DNA from: Rhizomucor pusillus
Lineage: Eukaryota; Mucoromycota; Mucoromycetes; Mucorales; Lichtheimiaceae
Assembly: GCA_900175165.2 (NCBI GenBank)
Contig: FWWN02000614.1
Span: 1-55,941 of the forward strand
Direction of reading: 5' to 3'
Length of the DNA stretch: 55,941 nucleotides
Below, piece after piece: positions 23,144 through 41,318 of this stretch. Under the pieces are notes generated by a model. The model was not told the origin of the DNA and did no database searches. It was given only the letters and a program-made list of their open reading frames with translations. Numbering within the stretch: position 1 is the stretch's first letter; each line of letters begins with the position of its first letter. The translations under genes and the position numbers were made by a program.

Positions 23144-25643
23144 ATGGCATCATCTGCAGCGACTGCATCTGAAGACCGATCGAATCAGCAGATATCTCCC
23201 AGAAGCGAGATAACAGCTGTAAGTTGCTTGTGTATAATCCCACTACTTGTAATACATACTCATTATGCTAAAATAAATTTGCTGAACGTAGATGGATGAT
23301 AGGAATGGGCAATTGACGACTATAGAGCAACAAGAATTGCTCGCAAAAATTCATTCCGTCACGCAGGATCCTCGTATCCGATGCCATGAGCTTATGGAAC
23401 GGATCACTTACACCTTGCTCTTGTGGTATCGCATCATGAAAGACAAGCGTTATCGTTACTTTGGAAAGGAACATGAGCTCTGGGAACGTATCTATCACGG
23501 ACTAGTCTTCAAGGTGCCTCAACTTGCTCCTTTTACAAGCCGTGAGTAAAGCTCTGCTCCTGCTCTCCGTGACGTAAGCAAATGGTAATTGCTAGCTGCT
23601 CTCCGTGTTTTTAGATCTTCTACCTCAGAAGGACACAGACGAGTGGGGATGGTCGTTGATCCAAAAGTTTACGGGAGAAGCTCAGTTTGTGGAATTCCTC
23701 GGATTATCCATCAGCGCAGTGGATGCTCTGATTAAAAGTAAACAGCGCAATTATACAGATGATACTGCTGCTATTGGTGAGCCGAGCAACCAAAAACCTC
23801 AAGCGTAAGTGTCCAGTGCAAGTGCGTTGTCTCCAAGTAGTCCAAAAAATGAACGCTTCCCAAGCAAAGAATCTACAAACAACGGACAAGGACCGTTGCA
23901 AGTACCTATTGGGGTCGAAGGAGCCACTCCAGAAGGCAAGGGGAAAGCACGCCTATCAAATTCGCATCAAACTGTTGTGCCGACATCAACAGATAAATCG
24001 ATTCAAGAGGTACGGGGACAGGAAGTGAAGCAAGCAAATGATCAAAACCAAGACGTGAACCAAGAAAATCAAAATCAATATGAAAAATTGAAGCAGCAAC
24101 AATCGAAACAAGAAGAGCGAACAAAGGAAATAATGGAGGAAGAACGAGGAATGCCCGTGGTGCAGGAAGAGCAGAAAGAAGCTGTGATGCAAAAGGAACA
24201 CGTCGAAATGCTGCAAAAACAGGAAGACAAGATTCAACTGAAGCAGGCCGAAGAGTATGAAAGGATGTTCACCGACCTAGGATTTGAAATTCTTGAACGA
24301 ATCGTTCACAGGAGCTCGATGATGCATAGCATGCAACAGTTTGTGATGTCCGTGGCTCAGGCGATTCGAGAAGCCGGCAAGCCTGCATCAACAATTACTG
24401 TTCAATCGAGCATCATCCACGATATTCTTCGCGGTTTTGCAAAGGATGAGAGTCTCGAGAAACAAGTTCAGCAAGTCATTATTGCTCTTGCAGATATCAA
24501 GCCTGATCATGATAGCTTGGCAAGACTCAAAAGAATTTGGAAAATTCTCGAAAACGACTGCGATGCACTCGAGACGCCACCTCAGGGAGAAAACGGCACA
24601 TGGAAGCAATCACGAGCGGCAATTATGCGACATATGCAAGAGAATATGGCCGAGATTTTGCGCATCTTTGAGACCCAAATTTGGAACAACAGCGAAGCAG
24701 TCAGAAGAGCTATTCAACCTGCAGCTCTAGTTTTGGAACCATACTCTGGAGGATTTTCTCCATACCTAGTCAGACAAGCGCGTGCAATTGGTCGATATGT
24801 TTTTTGGGATGCACAGCATAAGCGAGCTACATTCAACTTGGACGCCTGGCACGACCTGCAGGTTGTTATTCCTGCTCTAGCCGAGAAACTCGGTCCTCTC
24901 TACATCGACAAAGCCAAATGGTAAGCAATAAATTCATATTTTGGTTGCCACATTTTGGAAAGCTAAAGATGGCCTAAAAAATAGTGATTTTCCAAACTAC
25001 AATGTGATAATCGACGGCGCGCAAGTTCATCTTGGCAAATTCCTCCCGACAGACTTTGAAATCATTGCAAAGTCTGCCCCAGGCCAGTGGCAACTGTTTG
25101 AAGGTGAAGTCTGGCCGATGGAAGCAGGCAGTGCTGAAACCCCCAGCTCTTTCTTAAATGAGCGCCTCCTATGCCGATTGTAAGTGGCCATGCATGCATG
25201 CAAGTGAAATTGAATTCTGATGTTTTCAATATTTCCGTAGCAAGAACGCCGAAGTTACATTGCAAACCGACTATTTGTATAAGAAAAAAACGGGATTCCC
25301 CCTTTGGATGGATTATGGAAAGTTGCAAGCTGTCGTTGCAAACATTTGCGTGGACATCGTCTTAGCTCCAAATCCACAAAGAACTATCTCGGTCGAGCAC
25401 CGCGAGTGCGAAATTGGGTCCCTCGCCATCAATTTTAGTGAAACACAGCACAAGTAAAGTTTCGAGGCATGTACGACCTACAAGGGTTGATGCTAAACTA
25501 GTTTTGATAGAATTCTCAATTTTCTGCTCGAGCCGTACTTCAAGAAACAGCTTAAGCACACCATTGCCGAAAAAACAACTGTCGTTTTAACAAACGTTTT
25601 TAACCAGCTCGTACGCATGACAAACAACATCGAACGCGCATAA
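23144..25643 (+). CDS. HAM1/TULIP-like fungal protein
   Basis: Resembles the fungus-specific HAM1 N/C-domain proteins, related to BPI-type tubular lipid-binding (TULIP) folds; function poorly known. Exons 23144-23218, 23292-23541, 23615-23804, about 23841-24920, 24985-25179, 25241-25453, 25511-25643 give about 711 aa. N-terminus: helical part with ELLAKIHSVTQDPRIRCHELM and DTDEWGWSLIQKFTGEAQF. Middle: Gln/Glu/Lys-rich charged coil (about 215-310). C-terminal third: beta-rich lipid-binding-like region with TDYLYKKKTGFPLWMDYGKL and SETQHKILNFLLEPYFKK. Intron 3 is ambiguous: a 36-nt form ending TAG (23840) and a 60-nt form ending AAG (23864) both keep frame. The family name rests on recalled motif likeness. 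Confidence 0.75.
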
Positions 25644-25745
25644 AATCAAAATAGCGATTGTATTTCTCTCAAAAACCGAAATAAAAATGTGAAATAGCTG
25701 TAATGAATTAAAATCGGTGTTGGCATAGTGCCGTATATACTAGTC

Positions 25746-26101
25746 TTAGAAAGGAGGCTGGTAGACATTAACCCAACCGCAGGTATGGCACTCGTAAAGC
25801 TGCTTCGTAGGTCCGCAAGGAATAAGTGGAATAAAGCTATTTGCAAGTCGTTTCTATCATAAGCTTTCTTGCAAAACAATGGAACGGGCGCTCCCTCGCC
25901 TAGTTAACTCACCAAAACGTAAAGCACTCGTTAGCTTTCACGAGATAGACGTCCCGTGCAGAGCAGTTAGGACATGTCCAGACATTGTGACCCGACCTAC
26001 GCTTGAACTGATCGAAACCGACTGCGGAATGTCACGGTTAGTGATGAACACAGCTTGGTCGTGTTGAGAGCCTGGAACTCACAAGTAAAGCAAAAGAACA
26101 T
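25746..26101 (-). CDS. Small zinc-ribbon protein
   Basis: A three-exon minigene too short for simple ORF calling: 26101-26083 (19 nt), 26021-25913, 25836-25746, giving 72 aa. It begins MFFCFTFGFDQFKRRSGHN, then has the first zinc knuckle CPNC, the hydrophobic strand CFTFCFIPLIPCG and the second knuckle CHTC, ending GWVNVYQPPF. The pattern CPxC...hydrophobic beta strand...CxxC matches small fungal zinc-ribbon proteins whose role is unknown. All splice sites are GTGAGT or similar with CAG/TAG acceptors and the phases fit. Its stop lies about 100 nt from the convergent HAM1-like gene. Confidence 0.75.
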
Positions 26102-26744
26102 TGCTGCAGGATATTCAAAATCGGAGCACAATTAGAAATAGGAGGAGGGAAAATGTGAAGTGCCAAGGAGACCAAGTTGCGCGCAGTTCTTGGACACACT
26201 ATCTGCAGAAACATTCACAACGGATTATATCGATATTCATTATCGATGTACAAAAAATAAAAAGCAAGATTACTCATCGGAAATTTGTATGCGAAACTGA
26301 TGCCTCGTACCTTCACTCATGCACAAGTATTTTTCTTTTTATCCATCGCAGCAGCACATTGTCTTCTCTATCTCGGTGCTTTTTTAACCTCGCCCTCAAA
26401 ATAGATATAGTAATAATCGTGATCTCTGACTACATCTAATGTGTTTTTGTAATTCACATCTTCAATGCGAACCGGTTCTTGAAAGCTTTGAAAAAGCAAA
26501 GCTAAATTATATAGGATTATTCTATACAATATATTTATTCTGACCAAAAGAGGCCCTCATGTATATCATACTTTCATATGCATGGATACAATCTCCCCCG
26601 ACAACACAGTTTGTCGGAAGAAGCGTGACTTGAAAACAACTTTGCGCAGCGGGCAAATTTTCATTTTCATCTCCCATCCTCCTGGAAAAAGTAACAACGC
26701 TGTCAATCCCACCATCGGCGCGTTGTCTCAGAAGAGGGGTTCCC
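26102..26744. other. Divergent region upstream of the PPR gene
   Basis: 643 nt between the zinc-ribbon ATG (minus) and the PPR ATG (plus). No supported gene; a frame open from 26582 overlaps the PPR start in another frame and looks like chance. Confidence 0.4.
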
Positions 26745-29288
26745 ATGACTCTGCGTTCGATAGTCTACAACGAATGCTGGAGATCACAATCGTTTGCAAT
26801 CTTTGCGTCAGCGCAGACGTTGTGTCGGAATTGTCTCTCACGCCGTTTCCCGGCGCAGTCGATACCAACAGGTCCACCAGAAAACAAACGCCCTCGTCAA
26901 GCGAACCTCCAAAAGTCTAAAAAGCTACACATAAGACATTCTAATATAAAGCATGACACTCTTCCAACACTCGTTCTGTCGAGAACTGGCATCACATTCC
27001 AACGAAACTCAAGACGCGCAGGCGCGACATCAACAGCAACAGCAACAGCAACAAGACATTCCACACTACGTACTTTCACCACACAAATCATCACAACTGA
27101 ACCTCCGAGGAAACTCGAGCGTATAGACATTCCGGTATTGGTCACTAATTTACGCAAGCATATTCACCATCCACACGATGTCATTGTTGATTACGATACG
27201 TTGGGCTTTGAGCCCTCGCGCGTGACGAAACATCTCTTCCTAAGATACAGGCGTCTGCGTGTACGTCGTCTATACGACGAAATTAGGAAAGCCAGGCAAT
27301 GGCTCTCTCTTTTGTCTACGAAGGATTTCGACTCTATAATCAACCTCTTTACAATCGAAGCCGAGCATCGGAGGATGCAGTGGCAATTTACGGAGGCCAT
27401 CAAGGTTCTCAAAGATCTCAGTAAACTCGAATCACGATACGCCATGTTTAAACCGTATCATGCTGAAATATTGGTACGATGTCACTCCGAACTTGGTCAG
27501 TTTACCCGCGCCGAAGAGATTTTACGCAAACTGATGTCTGTGGGGCGTAAGCCGGCAATGGCGACCTACGAGGCTTTAATATCCTGTCTGGCAACAAGTG
27601 GGAATATGGTGAGCGCGACTGCATGGTTCAAGAGTATGGAGGCAGTTGGAGTATGGCCACCGAGCAAGAGAGTAGTTGCAGCAATGGTGCAAGGCTGGCT
27701 TCAGCAAAATTCGATCAGCAAGGCAGCTCAGGTTGTCAGGGAATATGATGCAACTGGATCAGTCAAGAAGGCAATCGAAAAAGGAATGGATGATCACGCC
27801 ATTCTGGACATAGCCCTAGATCGCGTCGGCATAGCATACGTGAAGGAATACAGATTAGAGAGTGCGAGAACTGTTTATCTACGAAAACAGGCTTTGGGTC
27901 TTGATACAAAAGAGATCGTGTCCCAGCTGTTGCCCAAAGCGCTGTATACATATCAGACACGTTTGCTACGGGATCTTGTTCAAGATGCGATTATTTGTCA
28001 AGACTTGGAAACGGCACAGCTGATAGCGCGGAAAATGCTACACTGGTGCTTGGCTCGAGAGCGGTTAAAGCATGCAATGTTATTATGGCGGCGAGTGAAA
28101 AATAACGCGACTATCCTTGGACCTGATGAATATGCAAAGCTCCTTGAACAAGTTTCAGCAGCAAAATATCACCAAGATCTCTATCAATTATACCAGAATT
28201 TCAAGGATACATACCCGTCGTATATGACTGCGGGAATATATGACTATACTCTGACCGGCCTGACACGTTCAAAACAATATGATCTAGCAATCAAGGTTTT
28301 TGACGATCTGAAAAGCACACTGGCACCGGAAAACGTCACCAGATCGCTTCTAAATTCGTTGTACGGTTTGTGCGCACAGACAGGAGACATGAAGTTGTAC
28401 GAACAAGTTCATGATCTCAATCTCAAGAGCGACTTGAACCCTGACTATAAGTCCCTGAACGCCTTGATGGCTTGCTGCCTCACGAAAGGCGACACTTCAG
28501 GTGCCATGCAGACATTTGATCTGATAGCGGAGAGGCATGGGCCGGACGTTGTCGATTTCAACTTGCTATTGCGGGCGACAATTGAGCACAAAGGAGAGGA
28601 CAAGAAGCACGATAAGATTTTACAGATTCTAAAACACATGCAAAGAGTCAATGTTTCTCCTGATGCCTCGACGTATCGAACGATATTAAAGGCTTACATC
28701 GGTAGCGACATGGAGAGAAATCTTATCCACGTCTTGTTAAACGATCCAACGGCTACAAAGTACGACAAAATTTTTATCAACAATATTGCTTTGACCCTCT
28801 ATATTGAACGACGAGGTGCAAAAGAAGCAGCGAAAGTGTTCCTAAGCAGGGATCGCCGTAAACTAGTTGAGTCGGAACTCAAAGGATATGTCGTGGCAAA
28901 TAGCATCGAGGCAGATGATATTGAAGCGGATGGCATGACGTACAAGATACTTCTTGACGCCCTCGTCAAGGATCCTCGATCCATGCTTTTGGCACAGAAG
29001 ATATATGATGATTTGCGACGCCGCGGATGGAAACTTAATCGACCAATGTATCATCAAATGATGCTCGGATGGGTCCGTAAAGATCGTATCAAGAAAGCAA
29101 GAAAGATCATGCAAGACATGGAATTCGATCTCGACATTGGGGCTGATCTCGTCGCATATACCATCTTGATAAAGAAAGCTTTGAGAACCGATCATGCCAG
29201 CCTAGTTCATGAGTTACTGGAGGAGACGCAAAAACGTGGCCTTGTCTTGGATGAATATATACTGGAACGTCTACATGTAAATGCTTAG
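26745..29288 (+). CDS. Mitochondrial pentatricopeptide-repeat (PPR) protein
   Basis: Intronless gene for an 847-aa protein with about a dozen helix-turn-helix PPR units, expected to bind mitochondrial RNA and act in its stability, processing or translation. The N-terminus is rich in Arg/Ser/Thr and poor in acidic residues (MTLRSIVYNECWRSQSF...), fitting a presequence; a Thr/Ala low-complexity patch from a (CAACAG)n tract lies near residue 100. Clear repeats include MATYEALISCLATSGNMVSA, YDYTLTGLTRSKQYDLAIKV, DASTYRTILKAYIG and DLVAYTILIKKALRTDHASL. The length resembles the CBP1/PET309-like class rather than plant editing factors; no DYW or SMR domain is visible. The exact ortholog is not recognisable. 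Start ATG at 26745 is the first in frame. Confidence 0.88.
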   Translation: MTLRSIVYNECWRSQSFAIFASAQTLCRNCLSRRFPAQSIPTGPPENKRPRQANLQKSKKLHIRHSNIKHDTLPTLVLSRTGITFQRNSRRAGATSTATATATRHSTLRTFTTQIITTEPPRKLERIDIPVLVTNLRKHIHHPHDVIVDYDTLGFEPSRVTKHLFLRYRRLRVRRLYDEIRKARQWLSLLSTKDFDSIINLFTIEAEHRRMQWQFTEAIKVLKDLSKLESRYAMFKPYHAEILVRCHSELGQFTRAEEILRKLMSVGRKPAMATYEALISCLATSGNMVSATAWFKSMEAVGVWPPSKRVVAAMVQGWLQQNSISKAAQVVREYDATGSVKKAIEKGMDDHAILDIALDRVGIAYVKEYRLESARTVYLRKQALGLDTKEIVSQLLPKALYTYQTRLLRDLVQDAIICQDLETAQLIARKMLHWCLARERLKHAMLLWRRVKNNATILGPDEYAKLLEQVSAAKYHQDLYQLYQNFKDTYPSYMTAGIYDYTLTGLTRSKQYDLAIKVFDDLKSTLAPENVTRSLLNSLYGLCAQTGDMKLYEQVHDLNLKSDLNPDYKSLNALMACCLTKGDTSGAMQTFDLIAERHGPDVVDFNLLLRATIEHKGEDKKHDKILQILKHMQRVNVSPDASTYRTILKAYIGSDMERNLIHVLLNDPTATKYDKIFINNIALTLYIERRGAKEAAKVFLSRDRRKLVESELKGYVVANSIEADDIEADGMTYKILLDALVKDPRSMLLAQKIYDDLRRRGWKLNRPMYHQMMLGWVRKDRIKKARKIMQDMEFDLDIGADLVAYTILIKKALRTDHASLVHELLEETQKRGLVLDEYILERLHVNA

Positions 29289-29734
29289 ATTGTACATCGC
29301 TTGTCAAATATATCCCATCAAGTTTATCTTCATTGTGATTAATAAATGTATATTACACTAAAATGCGCTTGTTTGCTATTCAAAGATAAAAAATCAATTC
29401 AAGTCGTTCCAATGCAGATGATTTAAGCAATGGATGTCAGTATGGTTAGTTATTCCGCTTGTGTCAGAAGCCTGAAAGAGCACTCGCTCTGTCGCAAAAA
29501 GTCAAGGCGAAAGGATTCCTCAGCTGAAGCCAACACTATTTCAAGCGTAATATTCCACACAAACTGACGGCTAATAAATGGATAAACGGCGATTATTTGT
29601 GGACAGCAAGTTTTGATTGTAAGTGCTACATGGTTGTACTTTGCGATACTCGTCACTCAACACGAATGAATTTTTGTTTGATCATAAGAATCAAAATCAA
29701 TCAACAAAGTGTATTTTAATGGAATGAATGACAA
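29289..29734. other. Convergent intergenic region (PPR/PanK)
   Basis: 446 nt between convergent stops. AATAAA at about 29340, some 50 nt after the PPR stop, is a likely poly(A) signal. Nothing else supported. Confidence 0.5.
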
Positions 29735-31309
29735 TTAGTTGCTATGAATATGTTTTAAAAACTACAGAAAGAAGTTCGAACTGAGTATTTGCATTTACAC
29801 GTATATGTGAACACAAACTTACAGCACCCGTTGCACCGAGATGACCCTCGTGTCTTAAGAACAAAGCTTTCATTTCACCTTTTGACCAAAAGTCGATGGC
29901 ATATGACAGGGTATTCATGGTTATTGGATGGCCTATTCCGAATTCACTTATTAGATTCCATTGTATCAATTAACAACGCTTTTGCGCCTCATACCTCTAA
30001 TAAAACATCCTCCAAAGTAGACTCTCTTCAAGCCATGCTGCTGAGCATTCAGATATGCAATTTGCCCAATGTTGTTACTTGAAAAATTATCAGCTACCAC
30101 ATTCCGCCACCTTCGTTACTACGACATTACCTGACCATAAACAACAGACTTTTTGCAATATCTGCCGAGTTGAAGCTATCGTGGGATTGCCGGACACCCT
30201 TTTTGAAAACTTTTCCAAAACTTGATGCTATCCGCGATGCTTTCAAGCCCAGTTTGCTGTAATCTGAGCCATAAATATCTCCTACGAGCAGATCAACCTT
30301 TTTGTTATCGCCAGTCTTTGATAACTCGAGCATATCGTCAAACGACTGGGCATCTGTCAAGAGAGACAGTAAACCCCACAGTGTTCCTCCTCCAAGCTAT
30401 GCAAAAAGTCAGCGAAAAAAGGCTTATTTGATCGAATAGCAGTATCAGGATCGCGATAATATTACCGAAGTGCCACTGATGCGGGAAAATTCGTTGGGTC
30501 CAGTAACTTTCAGGATGCTAAAGCAACAACAATTAGCACTCATGCATTGCTTTTAAAGCTATTGTATGACATCAAATACTCTTTTTACCTTACGCCAGAT
30601 CCAATATTAACAAGCTATCAATGTTTTCCAATATGTCAAATCAATTGTGACCGCGCAACAAAGTAAATTGACAGATTACCATATATGGGTATAATGCCTC
30701 TGTCTTTTCCTCAAATTGCATAGGGTTTTCCAGATGCTCATTGTACGTGAAAACTTCATAGGGTACTTCAGTGATGAAAAAGTTCAATCCTAGCGAACAA
30801 AACAAAAGTTGTCAGCCTTTGCTTCCAGGATTCGTAATGGCCAAATTGCAGCAGAATACCTGTTATAAGACATTCCATTTCGTCTTCTTTTTGAACAATA
30901 ATGCCTGGCAATTTCCTTGATAATTTCTCGTAATATAAATGTGCGCCTCCACCGGTGGCCTTGAGAACCCGCTCAGTTGTGCCGTCAGTGAGTTGGCGAG
31001 CGTCCTCTACAAGTTCAGCAATAAAGTCTATACACTCGTCGATCTTTTCCGTCTCGAACTTTTTAAAATGTAGCCGTCCACCCTTGCAGTCGGCAGAAGA
31101 TTTAAAGTACACAACTTTCGCGAGTGAGCCGCCGATCTAGTTCCTCTGGTGTCTCAGCAAACCAAAAGTTGGAGCATCTGATCTGACATGTAACTTACGT
31201 CGACCGCTATTTGGGAAACATGCTCGTTTTGGTTGGGTAGCACAATATCCCGGGTTTCGTGCGCGCCAAAAGTTGCTGCCTCAGAAACCGAAGCATCAAT
31301 AACATTCAT
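29735..31309 (-). CDS. CAB1: Pantothenate kinase (eukaryotic type)
   Basis: ATP-dependent phosphorylation of pantothenate, first and rate-controlling step of CoA synthesis. Nine exons: 31309-31199, 31136-30860, 30789-30680, 30614-30589, 30517-30466, 30396-30131, 30077-29995, 29932-29823, 29761-29735; 353 aa, close to yeast Cab1. Motifs: [18 protein letters not shown] (phosphate loop across intron 1), [84 protein letters not shown] and the C-terminal [20 protein letters not shown]. Exon 4 is only 26 nt and the last coding exon 27 nt. The acceptor of exon 7 is AAG. Human PanK is feedback-inhibited by acyl-CoA; whether this one is cannot be read. A run of 11 C lies in the 5' flank at 31410-31420. 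Confidence 0.94.
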
Positions 31310-32062
31310 GGTGGTGAGGTAAGATCGTGAAGGCGGGCACAGTGTGTGGGGTTGCAACGACCGAAAAGGACCTGCTGTCTTTGAATGGGGGAAGATGGGT
31401 CGTCTCCGTCCCCCCCCCCCGCACGGTCTGTCGATGACTCAGCAGATAGAGCAAGGGCTCTCTCTCGCGCGTGCGTTTCGTGATCAAGACTCGGCGGATA
31501 CCCAAACCATACAAAGATTGTTCCGCTCTATGCTTCAGATGATTCCCATCTTATACGCTCTAAATGTCAAGATAAATCTGCTTACATCATGAACAATGTG
31601 ATATGTTCACACCCTCAGCACTGTTTAAAGTGTTCATGTACATTTTTATACATATTATGCAATAAAACAAATGCTCGCAGTGGCAATGGATTTGCTTTGC
31701 TCATGAAAACATACACCAGTGTAAATTCCAACACTATCAGCAGATACGCCAATGTTTGGCGTATCACTTTATGAAGCGCAATGCGATCGACTGCATTGCA
31801 TAGAGCATTAACCCTGCTTTGCAATGCATAGTGCGTGGAAATCTTTTATATATTCTTTGGAGTCTTGGTTACATGCTTTCAACTACCTATGCATACAGAA
31901 ATATTTCCCCTTCCGTACACCCAAACAACAACGAAGGATCCGTTGGGACAATAGCAAAAGCACTGACTTGGGACTTGATGATGGATGGTTTGAATTTGGA
32001 AGAGTATGATTGGAGCTAGGTAAAAAAACATAACGTCAATATCGATCCTGCATCAATTGGCG
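31310..32062. other. Intergenic region with hairpins
   Basis: 753 nt upstream of PanK and downstream of WDR81 (both minus). Contains an 11-C run and, at 31743-31827, a cluster of inverted repeats listed separately. No protein gene supported. Confidence 0.5.
31743..31827. repeat. Cluster of short inverted repeats
   Basis: GATACGCCAA (31743-31752) and TTGGCGTATC (31756-31765) form a perfect 10-bp stem with a 3-nt loop. Directly downstream GCAATGC (31778-31784) pairs with GCATTGC (31793-31799), and another GCAATGC follows at 31821-31827. They lie beyond the WDR81 stop, between genes; role unknown. Confidence 0.75.
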
Positions 32063-38796
<6,734 letters not shown>

Positions 38797-39240
38797 GAGC
38801 CAAAGTGCAGCTTGTACCCCTTCGGAGCGGGCGAGACAATGTATGCAGAAAGCCCAAATTTATTCATCAGCTTCCTAGTTGACAGACAATTCATCCCTCT
38901 ATCAAATGCGCAAATATTCTATGCTTGAATGTAGTTGAGCACTACAATTTCTATATTATCTGCATGTAATGGTCATCTAACTTTTAACGTGCACAGCAAT
39001 TGCAACAAGCGAGCGGTTCCATCTATTTACACTGATATGTTTTACTGCAGCAAAAGAACAAAAGAAAGAACCTGTAGCGTACAAACATTCTATCACATTA
39101 TTCTATGAAATAAATGAATGTCGCTATCAGGCAGTTTTTTCTGCAGATCATCTTTTTTCCCTTTCTGGCACGGACTGTCAAAATCTTTTGGAGGCCTGGG
39201 ATTGCTCACACCGTCTTAGTTTAATAATTTTTGGGAAGAT
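38797..39240. promoter_or_regulatory. Bidirectional promoter region, WDR81/ADE2
   Basis: 444 nt between two divergent start codons. No clean TATA box close to either ATG. Contains only short frames without merit. Confidence 0.4.
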
Positions 39241-41144
39241 ATGAACAACCAAAAGGTTGGCATTCTTGGAGGTAATTGAGAGAGCATTAGCAGAAGAATC
39301 TCAGAATAGTGATCGTGTTTGTAACCATGGAAACCCGAACCAGGCGGTCAGCTTGGTCGTATGATGGTAGAAGCAGCTTCGCGGCTCAACCTTGCTGTCA
39401 CCATTCTTGACTCGCCTGCAGACGCACCCGCCAAGCAGATCGAAGCTACTCAGCCGCACATTCAGGGCGCATTCAAAGATCCCGCAAAGATCCGCGAACT
39501 TGCCAGCCAAGTAGACGTGCTTACTGTCGAGATCGAGCATGTCGACGCTGAGGTTTTGGCTACACTGGAGAGCGAAGGCAAGGTCAAAGTCCACCCTTCC
39601 GCAAAAACTGTGAAAACAATCCAGGATAAATATGCCCAGAAACAGCATTTGACCGCGCACGGTATCCCAGTCGCTGAATTCATGGAAACACCAGATTACG
39701 ACGCTGTCGTCGCAGCTGGCGAGAAGTTTGGCTATCCATTCATGCTGAAATCCAAGACGATGGCTTATGACGGCAAGGGCAACTATGTTGTTCGATCAAA
39801 GGAAGATGTAAAACCTGCGATGGATGCCCTTTCAAAAACGCCGCTTTATGCTGAAAAATGGGCAAAGTTTGTCAAGGAATTAGCGGTCATGGTCGTGCGC
39901 CGTGCCAACGGCCAAGTGCGTGCATATCCCGTCGTCGAAACCATCCACAAGAACAGCATTTGCCACTTGGTCATTGCTCCCGCCCAGGCTGACGGTGCTG
40001 TTTTGCGTAAAGCACAGATAATTGCTGAGAATGCCATCAAGTCCTTTCCCGGTGCAGGCATCTTTGGTGTAGAAATGTTCTTGATGGAAGATGGTGAGTG
40101 TGATGTGTACAATCCTGGTTGATCTGATATGCTCAATGGGAAAAATTCACAAGGAAACATTCTGTTAAACGAAATCGCTCCTCGACCACACAACTCTGGC
40201 CATTATACTATCGAAGCCTGTGAGACCTCGCAGTTCGAGAATCACATGCGCGCTATTTTGGATATGCCTTTGGGATCCACAAAAATGAAGGTCCCTGCTG
40301 CGATCATGGTCAATATCTTGGGCGAATCTTCGGATATGGAGCAATGCTACCGGCCTTGCCAGGAGGCGCTCACCGTGGATGGTGCCACAATCCATCTCTA
40401 TGGAAAGAAAGAGTGCCGTGCCGGTCGTAAGATGGGACACATTACCATTGTGGGAGATAGTATGGTCCAAGCTCAGGAACGCATCAAGCCTATTCTCAAG
40501 GCAATTGAGCCCGACATTGAGCGCCCGCTGTCCCTTGCGCCTTTAGTTGGCATCATCATGGGCTCCGATTCAGACTTGCCGGTCATGAAAGTCGGTGCAA
40601 AAATCCTCAAGGACTTTGGTATTCCGTTTGAGTTATCCATTGTCTCTGCGCATCGAACACCTATGCGCATGGTAGAATACGCTCACTCTGCGGCTGAACG
40701 AGGCTTGAAGGCTATCATTGCAGGTGCGGGAGGAGCAGCGCATTTGCCCGGTATGGTGGCTGCCATGACGCCCTTGCCAGTTATCGGCGTTCCTGTCAAG
40801 GGTAGCTCCCTCGATGGCGTCGATTCCCTCCACAGTATTGTTCAGATGCCGGTACGTGCCTGAAAAGAAATTTCTTTTGCAGAGTGCTTACATGACTGTT
40901 TTATAGCGCGGTGTCCCTGTTGCAACTGTAGCCATCAACAACAGTACCAATGCAGCTCTTCTTGCTATCCGAATTCTGGGCGCCTTTATCCCTGGGGTTC
41001 TTGAAAAGATCCAAAACTACATGAATACCATGGAAAGTGAAGTCATGAAGAAGGTCGAACGACTGGAGTCTACTGTGAGTATGAAAACTCTGAGCGATAA
41101 GACTGGCATCTAACTGATAATTGCAGGGATGGGAGAATTATTAG
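39241..41144 (+). CDS. ADE2: Phosphoribosylaminoimidazole carboxylase (AIR carboxylase)
   Basis: Bifunctional purine-synthesis enzyme converting AIR to CAIR: an N-terminal ATP-grasp PurK-like half makes N5-CAIR, and the C-terminal PurE-like half acts as mutase. Exons 39241-39271, 39344-40093, 40154-40851, 40907-41074, 41127-41144; 554 aa, the usual fungal Ade2 size. N-terminus [18 protein letters not shown] (created across intron 1); [19 protein letters not shown] is the ATP-grasp loop; [19 protein letters not shown] the metal and nucleotide site. PurE part from about 390: GSDSD at 397-401, SAHRTP and [20 protein letters not shown]. The last exon is only 18 nt (GWENY plus stop). Intron 2 ends AAG. 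Loss of the enzyme in yeast gives red colonies. No sign of damage. Confidence 0.96.
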
Positions 41145-41318
41145 ACGCGATTCATAACACACATATTTCACTAATCTATACATAATAACATGTCAAACTG
41201 CTTTTATACAGAGAAAAGAGAACCATGTGATACACACAGAGAGAGAAAGATAAAGGGGATATAAGCTTGTGCAAGGAGAGGAATGAGGGAATGACGAGGT
41301 AGCAAAGAGCAGTGGTAA

